NCBI GenBank assembly: GCA_900312665.1
Contig: ONZQ02000015.1
Location: 496,001-560,000, forward strand
Reading direction: 5' to 3'
Source: Cephalotrichum gorgonifer
Lineage: Eukaryota; Ascomycota; Sordariomycetes; Microascales; Microascaceae
DNA length: 64,000 bases
Numbering within the stretch: the first letter of the stretch is position 1; each line of letters opens with the position of its first letter. A model generated the notes under the pieces. It made no database searches. It was not told the origin of the DNA and saw nothing but the letters and a program-made list of their open reading frames with translations. Positions 1 to 12,074 of this stretch are shown here, piece after piece. Position numbers and translations under genes: made by a program.

Positions 1-1190
1 GGCCGCGCCATATCTCGGGAGCGCTGACGGCTGGCCTTCGGGAGGCGAGACCTTCGGCCACATGTCGGGATGCTGGCCAGGCCCGCAGCTTGGGCTCTTT
101 ATTTTTGTGGTAGCAGGTTCTCCTTGATCTGCGGCACCAACTGCCTGGTTTAGGTGGGATGGCGTTCGAGAGGCGTCCCCGGTGATGCGTCCCCGGTGAT
201 CATGTCGTGCCAACACACTCTATTTTTAGCCACAATGCGGGTTAGTACATAGTCAATTTCCTGTGAGGCATCAAATGCCGACCCCGGAATACTACCTTAC
301 ACCGCCTCACCTTGATGGAGGGGTTAGGTTCCATTCCCGTCCCGTTGAGTCGGGCCCAACTCCTGCAGGATCGGTCTGCAAGCCGTGCCAAGGTCGCCAT
401 CAGAGCTCAACCATGTCTGGGTATCACCAGTGATAGGTTGGCAGGCGGCTCCTGATACAACGTAGCATTAATATTACCGGACCTATACCTTATCGTAGGT
501 ATAATAAGGACAGGTAGAGCGTAGCCATGGCCCGCCACGAAGCCCGACTCGCAGTTCTGTGGATGGACTCGCATTGAATATCACCCCATCTCATCTGATA
601 AATAGGTGAAAGATGACAACGTGGGTCTCTGCTCCATCCTGCTCCGTATTAGAGGTCAGAAAGGGGAATATATATGGTCCGTACGAGAGCTAAGAAAAGT
701 ACTTACATATTCGAATTTAAACAGGGCCGCGTATTGTGAACATGGGGAAGCGAGCTATAATCATGCTGTACACTCCTAGTTAAAGTCAACTGAGCTGTCG
801 TGTTATAGTTACGCGTTCGTAGCTATATTCGTCAAACAAACTCACCATTGGGGAATGCCGCTTCTTTCTGTACCACAGCAGCCCTATCGCCATCTAAACA
901 AGGTTTGATGAAAACAAGACGACATGGCTCTGTGAGGGGATGAATAGGATCAGTCATCACTCAGATACTCGAATTCAATATCATAATCTCGACGCTGTTT
1001 CGGGGTCCCAGGCATACTTCTCTGGCGTGTTCGCCTCAACGTCTATAACATAAGTTCTTGATTATCGTAGACGCGTAACGACCTAGATACCTGAGACTCC
1101 ACACCGCATAACTTCCAATTTGCGCCAGGGGTACCAGTAGACCGACTGGTAACAACGGGCCTGCCTAGCAGCCCTCACTCCCAAGCCCAG
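1..1190. other. intergenic, no gene seen
   Basis: No convincing coding segment, RNA gene or repeat is visible. The stretch is moderately AT-rich with stops in all frames. It is probably the 3' flank of the first gene, which ends at 1191 on the minus strand. Confidence 0.5.
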
Positions 1191-2186
1191 CTACCAAGCA
1201 TAAGTCTTCTGCAACCACTCCAGGGTATCCTGGCCAAACACGGCTGGCTTTTCCAAAAGCGCCCAGTGCCCTCCCTCCCTCGTCACGGTCGACAGCTGCG
1301 GCAGCAGCCCAGCAGCAATGCTCGGTTGTAGCGCGGCAGGCCTGCATACGAAGTCCTGCTCCCCGCCCCAGAAGAAAGTCGGCACGTTGACCGTCTTCGC
1401 TTCCTCGGCCAAGAGCTTATCCGACTTGCTCTGGACGTTGGTCGTGAAGGCCTTGTACCAGCAGCTCGGCGCCTCGAAGCCGCCCTCGCCGCCCAGCCTC
1501 TGGATGAAGTCCGCCTTGTGCTCGGCCGTGGCGTAAGGAAGGGTTGGCTGCACGTGGCCCTCGCTCACCCACTTCCGCATCTCGCCGGGGGTGCACCAGT
1601 TCTGGAGCCAGGACTCCGGGGGGCCGTGGGCGGCGGTGTACACGGAGTCCGGGTTCTTCTGCATGATTCCCGGGGCGTCGTCCGCGGTGAAGAAGTGCCA
1701 GTACTCGTAGATGCCGGCGCCGAAGACGGCCTTCGTCACCGCGTTGACGGCGTCGAGGTCGAACTCGCCCGTCGGGGGGATGTAGGGAACGTTCACCATG
1801 ACCAGGCCGCTCACGCGCGAGGGGTGGTAGTTGTACAGGCGTTGGCACATGGCGCTGCCCCAGTCATGGCCGAGGGAGATGACGGTGGTCAGGTTCTCGG
1901 CGTCGAGGATCTCCACGGCGTCAGCCGTCATATGCTCCCACGCGTAGGAGGCGGGGTCGGTGGGTTTGGAGGTCCCGCCGTAGCCCAAGCAGTCCGGGGC
2001 GACGACGCCATAGCCGTTGGGTACGAGGTGGTTGTTGATGAGGTCGGCCCAGAGGTGCGCCGTGTCGGGCCAGCCGTGGAAGAGGATTATGGTGGGCTTG
2101 GTGTCCCGGGCAGGGGAGGTGTAGTAGTTGTAGGTGAAGCCCCGGGAGACCTTGAGGGTCTTCTGAGTGAGGTTAGAGAGGCTCAT
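1191..2186 (-). CDS. epoxide-hydrolase-like alpha/beta hydrolase
   Basis: Single-exon gene, 331 residues. The open frame continues upstream of the chosen ATG, but the extra N-terminus is low-complexity and unlike any hydrolase; the family pattern starts a few residues after MSLSNLTQ. Residues 37-40 are the HGWP oxyanion motif. GHDWG at 106-110 holds the nucleophile Asp108, as in epoxide hydrolases (an esterase would have Ser). GGHW near 305-308 supplies the catalytic His307, and QDF upstream the likely acid. The expected reaction is hydrolysis of an epoxide to a vicinal diol, possibly for detoxification or a secondary metabolite. There is no signal peptide, so it is probably cytosolic or peroxisomal. 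The substrate cannot be inferred. It could also be a haloalkane-dehalogenase-like member of the same Asp-nucleophile group. Confidence 0.88.
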   Translation of the reverse strand: MSLSNLTQKTLKVSRGFTYNYYTSPARDTKPTIILFHGWPDTAHLWADLINNHLVPNGYGVVAPDCLGYGGTSKPTDPASYAWEHMTADAVEILDAENLTTVISLGHDWGSAMCQRLYNYHPSRVSGLVMVNVPYIPPTGEFDLDAVNAVTKAVFGAGIYEYWHFFTADDAPGIMQKNPDSVYTAAHGPPESWLQNWCTPGEMRKWVSEGHVQPTLPYATAEHKADFIQRLGGEGGFEAPSCWYKAFTTNVQSKSDKLLAEEAKTVNVPTFFWGGEQDFVCRPAALQPSIAAGLLPQLSTVTREGGHWALLEKPAVFGQDTLEWLQKTYAW

Positions 2187-3507
2187 GGTTTCGACGAATT
2201 GGGGGGTCAAGATGCTCGGAGAAAGGAAAGAGGGATTGTGTTTAACGAAGGGGGCCCTTGCAGAAGCCTGCTCTCGTAGGATTCCAAGTCTCTGAGGGTG
2301 GGGGTGATCTGTTTGCCCCCACTCCCCTCTTTCCTCTGGGGCCCCCGCCTCGGCTGATGACGATGGTCCTTCCCCTCCTTTGCTGACAGGCATCTGAAGA
2401 ATAATATAGCGCCCGAGTGCATGTACGAATACATACAGGATTATCTTTCGAATAAAAAACATTGCCAGCAAATCATACCCTGTAGTTGAGTTGCACCAGG
2501 ATCCACCCGCCCCCCCTTTTGTTTGTGCAGGCGGCGGTGCTCCACGCTTGGGCACTCTCACTCGTTTCCAAAGTACTAAAGTCCAGGTAAGCGAGGTGCG
2601 AACCCCTGCACGTGCCCCACATACCTGGGACGAGCACTTGTAGTTATGATGGGCTTGAAACGTAAATCTCAGCTCTCGAGGGCCTCGACATTGAACTACC
2701 AAGTAGGACGGGAGCCAGTGCTCGAACAGCCAGGCGTCTTGAAAGTCCGTCACGGTAATCTGGGTCCCGAGTCCCGGATTGATACCACGACAGCGCCAGT
2801 ATTGGTGACAACGTTAATGGTGCCGCGGCACGGCTCGCCTAGCCTCAACGGCCCGTCTTGTTGATCTAGCTCCTTGGCTAACAGTCCATTTAGCACTGAA
2901 CCGTTCATTCCCCATACTTTGGTAGGCCCGTCGAAAGTAGATATGTGGGCGTAGCGGTTGAAGCTACAGAATGTGGGTTCCTGACATCTATTAGCGACAA
3001 TCATTACTTGTATATTTGTAGTGCAAATCCTTTAGGTGATGGGCGTGCCATGAGGACTTTTGAAGCATGACGATTGGATTTTCACATCCTGGTCTGTGGG
3101 TCACAACTCCGTCAACCTCTCCACAAGTACTCCGTATACTTGTACTTGCACTCCCTTGTTCGAGCACGCTACAAGTGTTGTCCCTGCCAATCCATGTGTG
3201 CTACCAGACAAGAAGGGATACTCCTGCGTTAGCCATACCGCCACATATCATATACAGGGGTGCAGCCATACGCCCGGTTTGCCCTCCTCTCCTCATGCTC
3301 GTATCGCCCCGCCCCTCTTTATTGGGAGCTGCCCACTTGAATCCTGCTAGTCTTCATTAAAATACCCCGAATCGGAAAAAAAAAAAAAAACGTCCCCTTG
3401 TTCGAGGACAGTCAACCGATAGGGCTTCACTTCCTCAGCGGCAAGAAGATTCGGCTTCGTAAAGATCGCTTGGCAATCCTCTCAAGAGGTCGTGACCGCC
3501 GATCTTC

Positions 3508-3617
3508 AGGGGCTTGCGGCCCACCACACCATTACGACTTCGTCTCCACTCTTGGACAAGGTATATCTCCAGGGGGTTGCGGCGCATCATATCGTATTCC
3601 CCGCTCTTGGGCAGCGT
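3508..3617. repeat. imperfect tandem duplication, period about 63 bases
   Basis: Two copies of a GC-rich segment start at 3508 (AGGGGCTTGCGG) and 3571 (AGGGGGTTGCGG). Both continue through a CTCTTGGRCA word. Several differences are C/T or G/A transitions, compatible with RIP-like decay but too few to prove it. Confidence 0.45.
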
Positions 3618-4199
3618 CGATCTTAGGCGAGAACGGCAGTCCCCGCCCGAACCAGCCGTAAATTAGCTAGTCATGGGGCATCAACGAAAGAGGATGAGAA
3701 TTTATTTGGGTTTCAACATGGATAAGGTACGGCACTTGTTTTTTGACCTCGTACTCGGAGAGGCACTACCTCAGACCGAGGATGCTGTGGGGCGCCAGTG
3801 GATTGGCAAGTGTCAGGGACTTCTGTTGTGCCTGTTTATACACATACAACTGGGTAATACATTTCCTACAAGTATTATATACTACTTCTTGCTTCGGGCA
3901 TTGGATCGTCGTAGGTAGTGCGTACTCAATCACCACTTCGTTCGTGGGACCTGCGACGAATGCCGGGTGAAATATCCCCGGCTGAAGCGCCCAATCATTA
4001 CTTGCATGTATCATATCCCCTCGGACTAAATACCTTCGTATGTGATACAGGGCGCTCTAAAGTACAAGCCACTTCGTTAGTCTCTCCGGGGAACACGGCA
4101 AGACATGGTACAAATAATGACACTTGACTTCCTGTACTTGTAATTAACCCATCCCAGCAATCCGTACCCAAGCGGGTGGGTCGAGCTCCACAGCGTCTC

Positions 4200-4232
4200 C
4201 CGGACGCTACCCAACATCTTCCGGACGCTACC
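4200..4232. repeat. short direct repeat CCGGACGCTACC
   Basis: The 12-mer CCGGACGCTACC occurs at 4200-4211 and 4221-4232, with a related CTGGACGCTACT at about 4572. No function is evident. Confidence 0.4.
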
Positions 4233-5162
4233 TCGCAGGGCGATCATAATTCAGCATCCCCATCCTGTCGGTCAGATTATCTCCGAATCGGAAGACATGA
4301 TTACGAGCATATCGATCTGCCGTCCAAGTACGTCCAATGTCGGACGTCGCATTCTCGGTTCGCCGTCTGATTAAGGATGAGCAGGAGGACTTCCAGGGGA
4401 ACATTCAGGTCCGAGTTCCGGGAAGATGGATTTCTCTACAGGCGCTTCATCACTAACCATGGGAAACCGCCAAGGCGATAGTACCGGCCTCAAGCGGCAC
4501 TCGTATGCTAGGCTCTAGCGGTCATACCCATGCATACATGTACCGCTTGTAGGCTTAAACTTCCCGGCTCTCTGGACGCTACTCCTCCTCAAGTAACTAA
4601 TACGGTATGTTTAACTCGCCAACAGTGCATTCCGGTCATATTTCTCGAAGGATTGTGGACCGCTCGGCTGCGGACGGAAAAAGCAGCGACAAGTAACTGC
4701 CGTCTGACGTGTGGAGTACGCGAAGCAAAGGGATTTCTCTGACGTGCCCATGTGGAGAACAGGAGTAGCTTTTTTTTTTACTCCAGACCGTGGTGTGGTG
4801 GTAACAGGGGTATCGGAGACCTACCTGCCAGGGATTTTCGCTTGCCCTCGATGCCGTTTGGCTCGCTTCGAAGAGCTGATCGGCATTGGGCCCCTGCCTG
4901 AGCACAAGGCGAGGATGTTGCCGATCCCCCCTTCTTCGCACCAGGCATCGGCCAGCCCCAAGAGGCTGAAGCATATTATATGCGGCCTATATCCAAATGG
5001 CCCTTTTCTCGGCACCTAAGCACTCTTTTTTTTTCTCCGATATCATCTACCTTCCACGGTGATAAGTGGAATTGTGGCCTCGAATGCGCTCCGTTGAAGC
5101 CGTTCGCTCATCACGACCCTGACGTTCGTTTTCCCGCTTCACACAACACCCATTTCGCCGAC

Positions 5163-6527
5163 ATGGAGAAGACAGTCACACCAGAGGGGCAAGGGAGGAC
5201 CACCTTCATCCTCACCATCGTCATGTTGGTGGTTTGCTGGCCGACCGTCATCGCTCGCTTCATGATACGGTTGAAGCGTTCGGCTTTAGGTCTGGATGAC
5301 TGGCTGATGGGGCTGGGATTGGTACGTCAACAATCTCGCTTCCTCTCTGACCGACTGGAGAAAGGACGAAAGAAACTGACAACTCCAAGGTCATGACTAC
5401 CGTATGGGCCGGGACCCTCATTGTGTATTGCGTCTCCGGTGGTGGTTACAACCCCACTGACCCTAGGCTGACCCCAGCTCTTATTTCACGCGCTCTAAAG
5501 GTAGGTCGTTGAACACCCCCATTGAGGTGTACGACGCACTATCAACGTGCTTCATGCCGACTGACGCACTGCACCGCCAGTTCTATTTCATATGCCAGAC
5601 ATTCTACTGCGCAACGACAGTTCCGATCAAGGTCAGCATCTGCGTGGCGCTGCTCCGTATCTCCGGCACCAACAAGATCTTCAAAATCTCTCTCTATGCA
5701 ATCATCGGCATCTCCACCGTGGCGGGCTTCGGGAGCATGATAGGTATCGCCGTGTCTTGCACCCCGCCTTCGGCGTTCTGGAACCCGGCCGGCGGCGGTA
5801 GCTGCAACGCCCTGGTCAACACGTTCGCCGCCTACTTCATCTCCGCATGCAGTATCCTGACGGACTTTGGGCTGGCCATTCTGCCCGCCTTCATGCTGTG
5901 GAACGTCCAGCTTAACCGTTCGGTCAAGGCCTCTGTCGCGATCATTTTGGGATTCGCTGCATTGTACGTCACGGCGGCCCTCTCCTTTGCTCCATCTCGT
6001 GTCGCCTCTCCCACCACCCCTTTCTTATTCGTCGTCTTCTTCCACTCTCCTGTCTTTTCCTTCGTTCCTGCTAACGTCGTATCTCCAGCGCCTCGTGTGC
6101 TACCCTCGTCCGTCTAAAGTACCTCCTGGCCCTGATGAACTCCCTAAACTTCCTCCAGGAGTCAGGGTACATCGCAGTCTGGACGGTCGTCGAACTCGCC
6201 ATCGGTATCTTTGCCGGCTCGGCGCCCGCCCTTCGCCCTCTCCTCCGCCACCTCCCCTTCACGAGCAACCGCGAAACAGGGGATCCGGCGTCGCAGGGCA
6301 TCAAGGGGACGGGTGGGCAGAGCCACATTAAGATGGATGAATTCAACCCGGGCCCGTTCGACGAGTCCGTGCGCAACACAAAGCCCGGTAGCCACGTCAT
6401 CCAAGACGGGGACAGCCAGGAGTTTATCTTCACAGATGGCAGGAGGATGGAGATCAGGAAGGATGTCTCCGTCAAGGTGGAGACATCCAGCGAAGAGTGG
6501 GACGGCAACCATCGCCGTTATTACTAG
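5163..6527 (+). CDS. fungal rhodopsin-domain (PTH11/SAT20-type) integral membrane protein
   Basis: Four exons (5163-5321, 5390-5500, 5581-5963, 6089-6527) give 363 residues. All junctions are GT-AG and in phase. The third intron is long (125 bases) and pyrimidine-rich; its acceptor (ATCTCCAG) restores the family-typical segment after GFAA. The protein has about seven hydrophobic helices: an N-terminal helix (TTFILTIVMLVV), the LDDWLM motif after helix 2, a Cys-containing QTFYC helix 3, a loop with SCTPPSAFWNP, then helices ending at the GYIAVWTVVEL segment. This pattern is that of the fungal rhodopsin domain proteins related to SAT20 and PTH11-like receptors. The C-terminal tail (about 100 residues, charged) would be cytosolic. 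Ligand and pathway are unknown. Plasma-membrane location is inferred. Confidence 0.85.
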
Positions 6528-6872
6528 CCTGAGTGGCGTCTGAAGCTGGTGGTCCAGTTGATGTGGAGATACCTGACGTGAATCGTCGCCCGTAGGTTGG
6601 CGAGATTGAATGACGAAGCCTCTTTTTCTGTTATTGGCATAGTGCTCTGTCCTTTCACTCTATAGTTTGATTTAATGGGTCGGGGAGCAAGGTTAGAAGA
6701 CACGCGTAACAGGGAGCGACCTTGCGGCTCGGTCCAATATAGCTCTAGTATGCGCCCAACTCAATTCATGTACTGATGATTGATTACCCCGATGACCTAC
6801 GAGCTAATCGCGGCTTGAATCTTACACTAGTAGTCATTAATGACTCCTAGCGTACCATTCTCTGATGTCCCA
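6528..6872. other. convergent 3' intergenic region
   Basis: Lies between the 3' ends of two convergent genes. Nothing else is seen. Confidence 0.5.
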
Positions 6873-8177
6873 TCAGTCTCTCAGAACCATTATGCCTTTA
6901 GCATACAACCCGACAATAATCCCCACCTTCCGATCCACGTCCCTTACAAAGGTTGAGCTGCTGGGGTATTCATCGCCCACGTATACATGCTTCAGTCCCT
7001 CAATCTCACTCCATTCGGACACCCAAGAAGGCGCTGTTCCGGTCTTGCAGTACTCTTTCATTTCAGCCGTAGCTTGGGACAGCTCCGTCGGGTCATTACA
7101 GATATGACGACTGTCGGCAAACTTGGCAAGCGTGGGCATGTGGGCGTGCCCGGCAATAAGCAGCTTACCGCCGGCGGAGGATAGATTATCCGGCAAGAAC
7201 GGGGTTAGGATCTCTGAATGGTACTTGAGGTCGCTCCCGTCCCTCGTATAGAACAGGACGGATGCCTTGCTGGACGAGGCCACCGCCACCGTGGTGCTAT
7301 TGAGCACCTCGATCCCATTGGCAAACGGCAAGCGGGCTACCACGTGGGCGTCCACTTCGCCGCCTTTGAGGTTTACGTGAACGACAGTGCTGAGCGGGAG
7401 GGCGAGATACGTTTCCAGCTGCGACAGAACTGGCGACCGCTTCGCGGTGAAGTGGTGGTCATTCGTCACAAGAATCTCCTCGCCGCTGAGGGCGAATATG
7501 GAATTCGCGCCATACAGCAGGGGGTGGGAGATGGTATCGAGATGGGTAGCCACCAGTTCGCGGGTATCCAACTTGAATTTTTCGATTCGAATTCCGCTAC
7601 GGGCGTGGTTTGTTACGAAGAGGGTGGAGGTCTCTTCATCGTAGCCCATGCCAAGGGTGTGGAGGTCTGCCTCGGCCTCGGCGGGAAAGCTGGCTAGCTT
7701 GATTTTCTTCAGGCTATCCGCGTCCTGAAGAACCTCGGTCGCGTAATCGTACGCGAAGAGCTCCGCGCTGGCGACTGGGCCTGGACGGACGACATTCTAC
7801 AGCTCTAGTCAGTCACTCGGTCTGTTCACTGAGGCACATGCTGCTGACCATGACCGTATTGTACTTCTCGCGTCCGGGATCGCAGGCTAGAATGGCCAGC
7901 CCGGCTTTCTCAACTAGGAATGCGTCCTCGCAGGACCTTATACGATCCTGGAACTTGATATCATAGCTCTTGGCGGTATTGACCCTGACCAAGCGATGGG
8001 GACTGTTCGTGTAGAAGGTGGATAAAGTGTGGGAGCGGCTATAGAGAAGCGGCACCAGCGCAGCGAAGATGACAACTGAGCATGTAGTTAGTGATCTACG
8101 CCATTGACCTAGCCCGCTCAATCATGAAGCAGGGGAGGGAGTATACCTAGGAAAGCCTTTCCTGCTCCCGACGCCAT
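6873..8177 (-). CDS. paraoxonase/arylesterase-like beta-propeller protein, membrane-anchored
   Basis: Three exons (8147-8177, 7849-8075, 6873-7796; minus strand) give 393 residues. The first exon is only 31 bases; joining it by GTATAC...CTCAG creates an uninterrupted N-terminal hydrophobic helix (residues about 8-21, FLVVIFAALVPLLYS), a likely signal anchor. The second intron (7797-7848, 52 bases) has a GACTGAC branch region. Family features are the segment LACDPGREKYNTVM near residue 80, GPVASAELFAYDY after it, HTLGMGYDEE, and HPLLYGANSI..VTNDHHF in the middle, where Asn/Asp residues bind calcium in serum paraoxonases. Such proteins hydrolyse lactones or aryl esters. The fungal substrate is unknown. 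Confidence 0.8.
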
Positions 8178-9844
8178 GATGAAGGAGACGAGGCAGTCGG
8201 CAACGCTATATTTGATATAAAAAGTTGTGGTCGGTTGGCACGTACGTGAAGGCCGTGGAAGATTGGAAAGTTTGTGGCTGTTTCATCACATGGCGCGGTT
8301 GGTGTTTCCCAGGGCCACTTAGTCAGCCGGCTTGTGTTCCCTGTCACTTTTGTCACCTCTTTACAAGTACATGTCATGATAATATCAGTCTATCAATACT
8401 TTTGTCAGATAATAATAGTAAGCGTCTGATCGGAACGGAAGTCCCGGGCCAGAGTGGTCTGGGGTGTGTTGGCTAAGAGTACGTACCCTGGTCAGCTTAC
8501 CTTACATCACTGCCTGTCCCCGAGATATTACGAGCTGTCATCCTCCTCCCACAACAGGGAACAAATCTACTCTGTCTGGGGTTATTCGCCGCGATTGGTA
8601 GGTATATATGATCCCAGGATCGTTAGGGTTCCCTGTTTCGGAGCTGTTTGGCATATCGACGCCAGTTCGAATTTCTTGGCGACATCAAGTGGCTGGCCGC
8701 CCTTTAAGGGCTCGCATTCTTCGAGTCATCGATGGCGTGTATGGTGCGTGCGAAAGCCGCCTCTCGGCGACTGGTCCTGAAAGCATTCTGTGAGGATAAT
8801 AGAAATGCGCCCTAAGTCAGTGTGGAGCTTGCCCACCTTCCTGCAGAAATGTCGGCGCAGCATGTCGTGTCAGCCACGGGTGCCATAAGGGGTTAAAATA
8901 ACGCTAGAGACACCATTGCTCTATTCCTTGTTATCGTCCAAATGGTAAGGACCGACGCTCTGTAGCCGGGATCATCGGAGAACCATAGTTCCCGGGAGAA
9001 TGCTGGGTCCGCCGTGTCAGGAAACTTTTGTGGCCTATGAGCCGCTGACGCGTCCCGCCCTGGGAACCGCATCCGGGGTTAAGCATTGGTGAAACGCGTA
9101 GTCTGGTCCAGACAAAATCCTCAACAACAGCAGACTCGTTTTTCCTAACCTCAGGATCTGTGCGCGAGGCTCCTTCGCCCTCATGAACACGTGCTCATAT
9201 TGTGCCTCGATCCTCGATGTCGGCTCATGCCGCAACGGGATACTATATTTATAGGATAGACGTCTTTGTCGTTATTGTTGAAGAATTTAACCTTAATTCG
9301 AGAGCGGGATGTACGAAACACAACACTCATTGGCCGTGGAATTGTCGAGACGGTAATATTGCGTGGTACAATTTTCTGTCGATCAAGGACATTTAAACTC
9401 GGCTGCTATGTCATGTAGTATAGATGATAGATGTTGTCGGCGTATGTAGAAATGTAGACTTGTATCACTCATTATTTGTTAGCAAATGAAAAAAATATGT
9501 GAAATTAGTCTCAACTCCCTACAGGGTAGACTATAAGACTTGAGACAAACGTGTCCGTTTGTTTCTAGCAAGGGAGGAAAACCACTCAAGGTGTGTTATG
9601 ATCGTGTTAAAAGCTTGCGGTGGCCTCTTTGACTTCATTTGCTGTCCGGTATTTGTAATCCTAGTCCACGTAGGAAACATCATAGCCATTTACGAGCTGT
9701 ACACAGGGGACACCTAATCTGCGAATGTGGGGTGAGATTTGACCCGATATTGAAGGATAGCTAACCGCACAACTTATATTCCTACAGAGCATTTGCATCT
9801 TTTCTCGATTCGTGTAGGTCATCAAAGTATACAGCGCTTCTTCA

Positions 9845-9851
9845 GGCTAAA
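9845..9851 (+). promoter_or_regulatory. candidate XlnR/Xyr1 site GGCTAAA
   Basis: GGCTAAA lies 377 bases upstream of the xylanase start. This is the published consensus for the xylanolytic activator XlnR/Xyr1. A single copy could be chance. A GTGGGG word matching the CreA consensus SYGGRG is at 9727-9732. Confidence 0.4.
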
Positions 9852-10137
9852 TGCGGCATGTGGGATGTATAGCACGTAGAACTCTGCATCCGATGTGTCG
9901 AATGCGGAGAATGCAGGCTTCTGCAGCGATTCCGTGTTTCTCGTTGGAGCAAGATTTTAACTTTACCAGGTCACACTCTCGACCACATTCAGCCTAATTC
10001 CTCTTGCGACGTCATAATCCAAACATCTTAAGGCCACGATCTCTCGCTAAAAGTCGCGTGAGCATAAGAGCCTGGTACTAAAGTAGGAAGTCGGCACCCT
10101 CCATCAGACTGCATGCAGAGACGACTGTCGACAAGAA

Positions 10138-10145
10138 TATAAATA
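10138..10145 (+). promoter_or_regulatory. TATA box of xylanase gene
   Basis: TATAAATA, 83-90 bases upstream of the ATG at 10228, a usual distance for strongly regulated fungal genes. Confidence 0.55.
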
Positions 10146-10227
10146 CATGTCAGGCACTATCGGTGTTGGTCCTTTTCCAGTAAAGAACGTCAAAAGGGCC
10201 AAGATCTTCAGGTGACCGCCTCCCACA

Positions 10228-10989
10228 ATGGTTTCACTTTATCCTCTCCTCTCAGCTTTCCTAGTAGCTACAGGAGCACTCGCAGGCCCTGTACCTCATG
10301 GTGGAGATTCCTCCGCTATCCAGAGGCGTCAAGCCATTCAATCCACGCCCAACTCCCAGGGTACCCATGATGGATTCTTCTATTCGTGGTGGTCCGACGG
10401 CGCATCTCCCGTAAACTATACCAATCTCGCCGGTGGCAGCTACAAAATCGAGTGGCAGCCTGGTGGCAACTTCTACGGCGGAAAGGGATGGGAGACCGGT
10501 CTAACAGAGAGGTAACCCCACTCGTCCTATTTGAAATACAGGAACTCACGTGTACACGATGAGGTTGTTGACCCCGCTTAATGCAGGTCAATTCAGTTCT
10601 CGGGCACCTACGAGCCGAACGGGACCAGCTACCTCAGTGTCTACGGTTGGATGGCGAATCCTCAGATAGAATACTACATCGTCGAAAGCCACGGCCCGTA
10701 CAATCCCACCACAGGCTTCCAGCAGCACCTCGGCACTGTCACCTGCGATGGCAGCGAATACGACCTCGGACGCGTGTCACGCATCACCATGACAATGGGG
10801 CCGCCCCTGCTCCAGTATTGGTCCGTCCGTAAGCAGAAGCAGGGAGAGGGGATAGTCAACACGGGCTGTCACTTTGACGCGTGGCGCGATGCTGGGCTTG
10901 AGCTTGGGAGCCATGGATTTCAGATCGTCGCGACGGAGGGATACGTCAGCAGTGGCTTTGCTGAAATCACCGTGGCTGATGCTAGCTGA
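10228..10989 (+). CDS. GH11 endo-1,4-beta-xylanase, secreted
   Basis: Two exons (10228-10511, 10587-10989) give 228 residues. The GT-AG intron splits an Arg codon and restores GLTERSIQFSGTYEP. A signal peptide covers residues 1 to about 19 (LLSAFLVATGALAG), followed by a short propeptide ending in a possible RR Kex2-type site near residues 33-34. The GH11 jelly-roll motifs follow in order: SWWSDGASPVNYTN, GGSYKIEW, GGKGWETG, GTSYLSVYGW. The catalytic nucleophile is Glu123 (PQIEYYIVE) and the acid/base Glu212 (VATEGY). The enzyme cuts xylan backbones outside the cell. The stretch before QYWSVR is about three residues shorter than usual and lacks the PSI tripeptide at the tip of the GH11 thumb, which is normally nearly invariant. 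It has no carbohydrate-binding module. Confidence 0.95.
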
Positions 10990-12074
10990 GAGGTGGGCCG
11001 GCCAGAACTGAGCAATGGGAGAGCTCTCACCCGTTGTGGACTTATCAAGACTTTCCCCACTCCATATCCCTGTGGTTAATTGGTCCCATCCTGGGAATGG
11101 ATTTGGCCATATGCGCAAACCACCCCTTCCTCCCATCTCCCTCTTCTTAAGGATAAGCTCCTATTGATCTGGTCCGGCCATTTCTTCCCAGGCCCCATCG
11201 TGTGATAACTCCATGGCCGTCGTCATCGTTCTTGTCACTAGTTGCTAACTGGGTTCGGTCCAACCACTAATCTCCATCATCTGGCCCTGGTGCCTGGCGT
11301 TCCTCTCCGCAGCATTCTCCAGAAGACACTCTGACTGATGCCCTTCGCTCACCCACTCCTAGGTTTATGTAATGTCAAGATAACTTGGAACTCTAGCCTG
11401 CTCCTTTTCACGTGTGGTAAAATTTCGATAATATGGCTTTTGTGATCATGAAAACACCCGCTGTCTTGGGAAACTCGGCCATGATCATCGGCCGCGCCCG
11501 GAGAGGAATGAAGCTTGAGGCCCGGTGCTGGATTACTCTATATATTTCCATGTATCGGCGGTATTACGCGATAGTCACACTCAAGTGATTAGAAAGATGG
11601 TGCTCTTCCTGAGAATTTCCGTGGTTGCACTCAGCCGCAAAAAAAGGGGCCGCGGGTTGGAACAGATCGATGCACACTGTGCCGGCAGCCGGAGTCGAAA
11701 CACGAGAAACAAAGTCACTGGCACTAGTTACGTACTAGTAGTCGGGATAGCACCATGGTTTGACGTGTCTGTTTGGTAGGGTGGAAACGTGGGGGCGGCC
11801 TTGCTGTATCCGCACCTGGCTGCCGTTATCCGAATTCTGAGTCCAGGTCCACAAAAGAGGAAAATTTAAACTAACCATCAAGGTCCCTCATCGCGGTTGT
11901 CGGCACCCATGTGGCCATCAGGGTCCTCACCAGCGGAGGGTTAAATGGCGCAGGCGCCAGTCAACCAAAGCAGAATCAGCTAAACGTGTGGGTAAACCAT
12001 TTCGCCACTTTCCCAAGGTGAACCTACTCTGCATCTCATTGAGCATATCTACTGGAAAAAAAAGGGAAGAAAAG
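10990..12074. other. intergenic, no gene supported
   Basis: About 1.1 kb between xylanase and transporter. Only short frames are present (the longest is 84 codons at 11525-11779 and does not look coding). It presumably holds the zinc transporter promoter. Confidence 0.5.

Larger units (their letters stand above)
2187..5162. other. long intergenic region, no gene supported
   Basis: About 3 kb with only short discontinuous frames. It holds a 15-16-base A tract near 3377-3391, an imperfect duplication at about 3508-3617 and short repeated CCGGACGCTACC words near 4200. These look like worn repeats rather than a gene. The right end is the promoter of the rhodopsin-type gene. Confidence 0.5.
8178..10227. 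other. intergenic region upstream of xylanase gene
   Basis: About 2 kb without a supported gene. It is AT-rich in the middle (9230-9560). The right part is the promoter of the GH11 xylanase, with a GGCTAAA motif and a TATA box listed separately. Confidence 0.5.

Noticed and set aside
1518..2279. 253-codon plus-strand frame opposite the hydrolase
   Set aside because: Antisense shadow, Val/Gly/Arg-rich, with no motif.
2187..2753. Upstream extension of the epoxide-hydrolase frame to 520 codons
   Set aside because: The added N-terminus is low-complexity, has no family resemblance and would precede the normal start of the fold.
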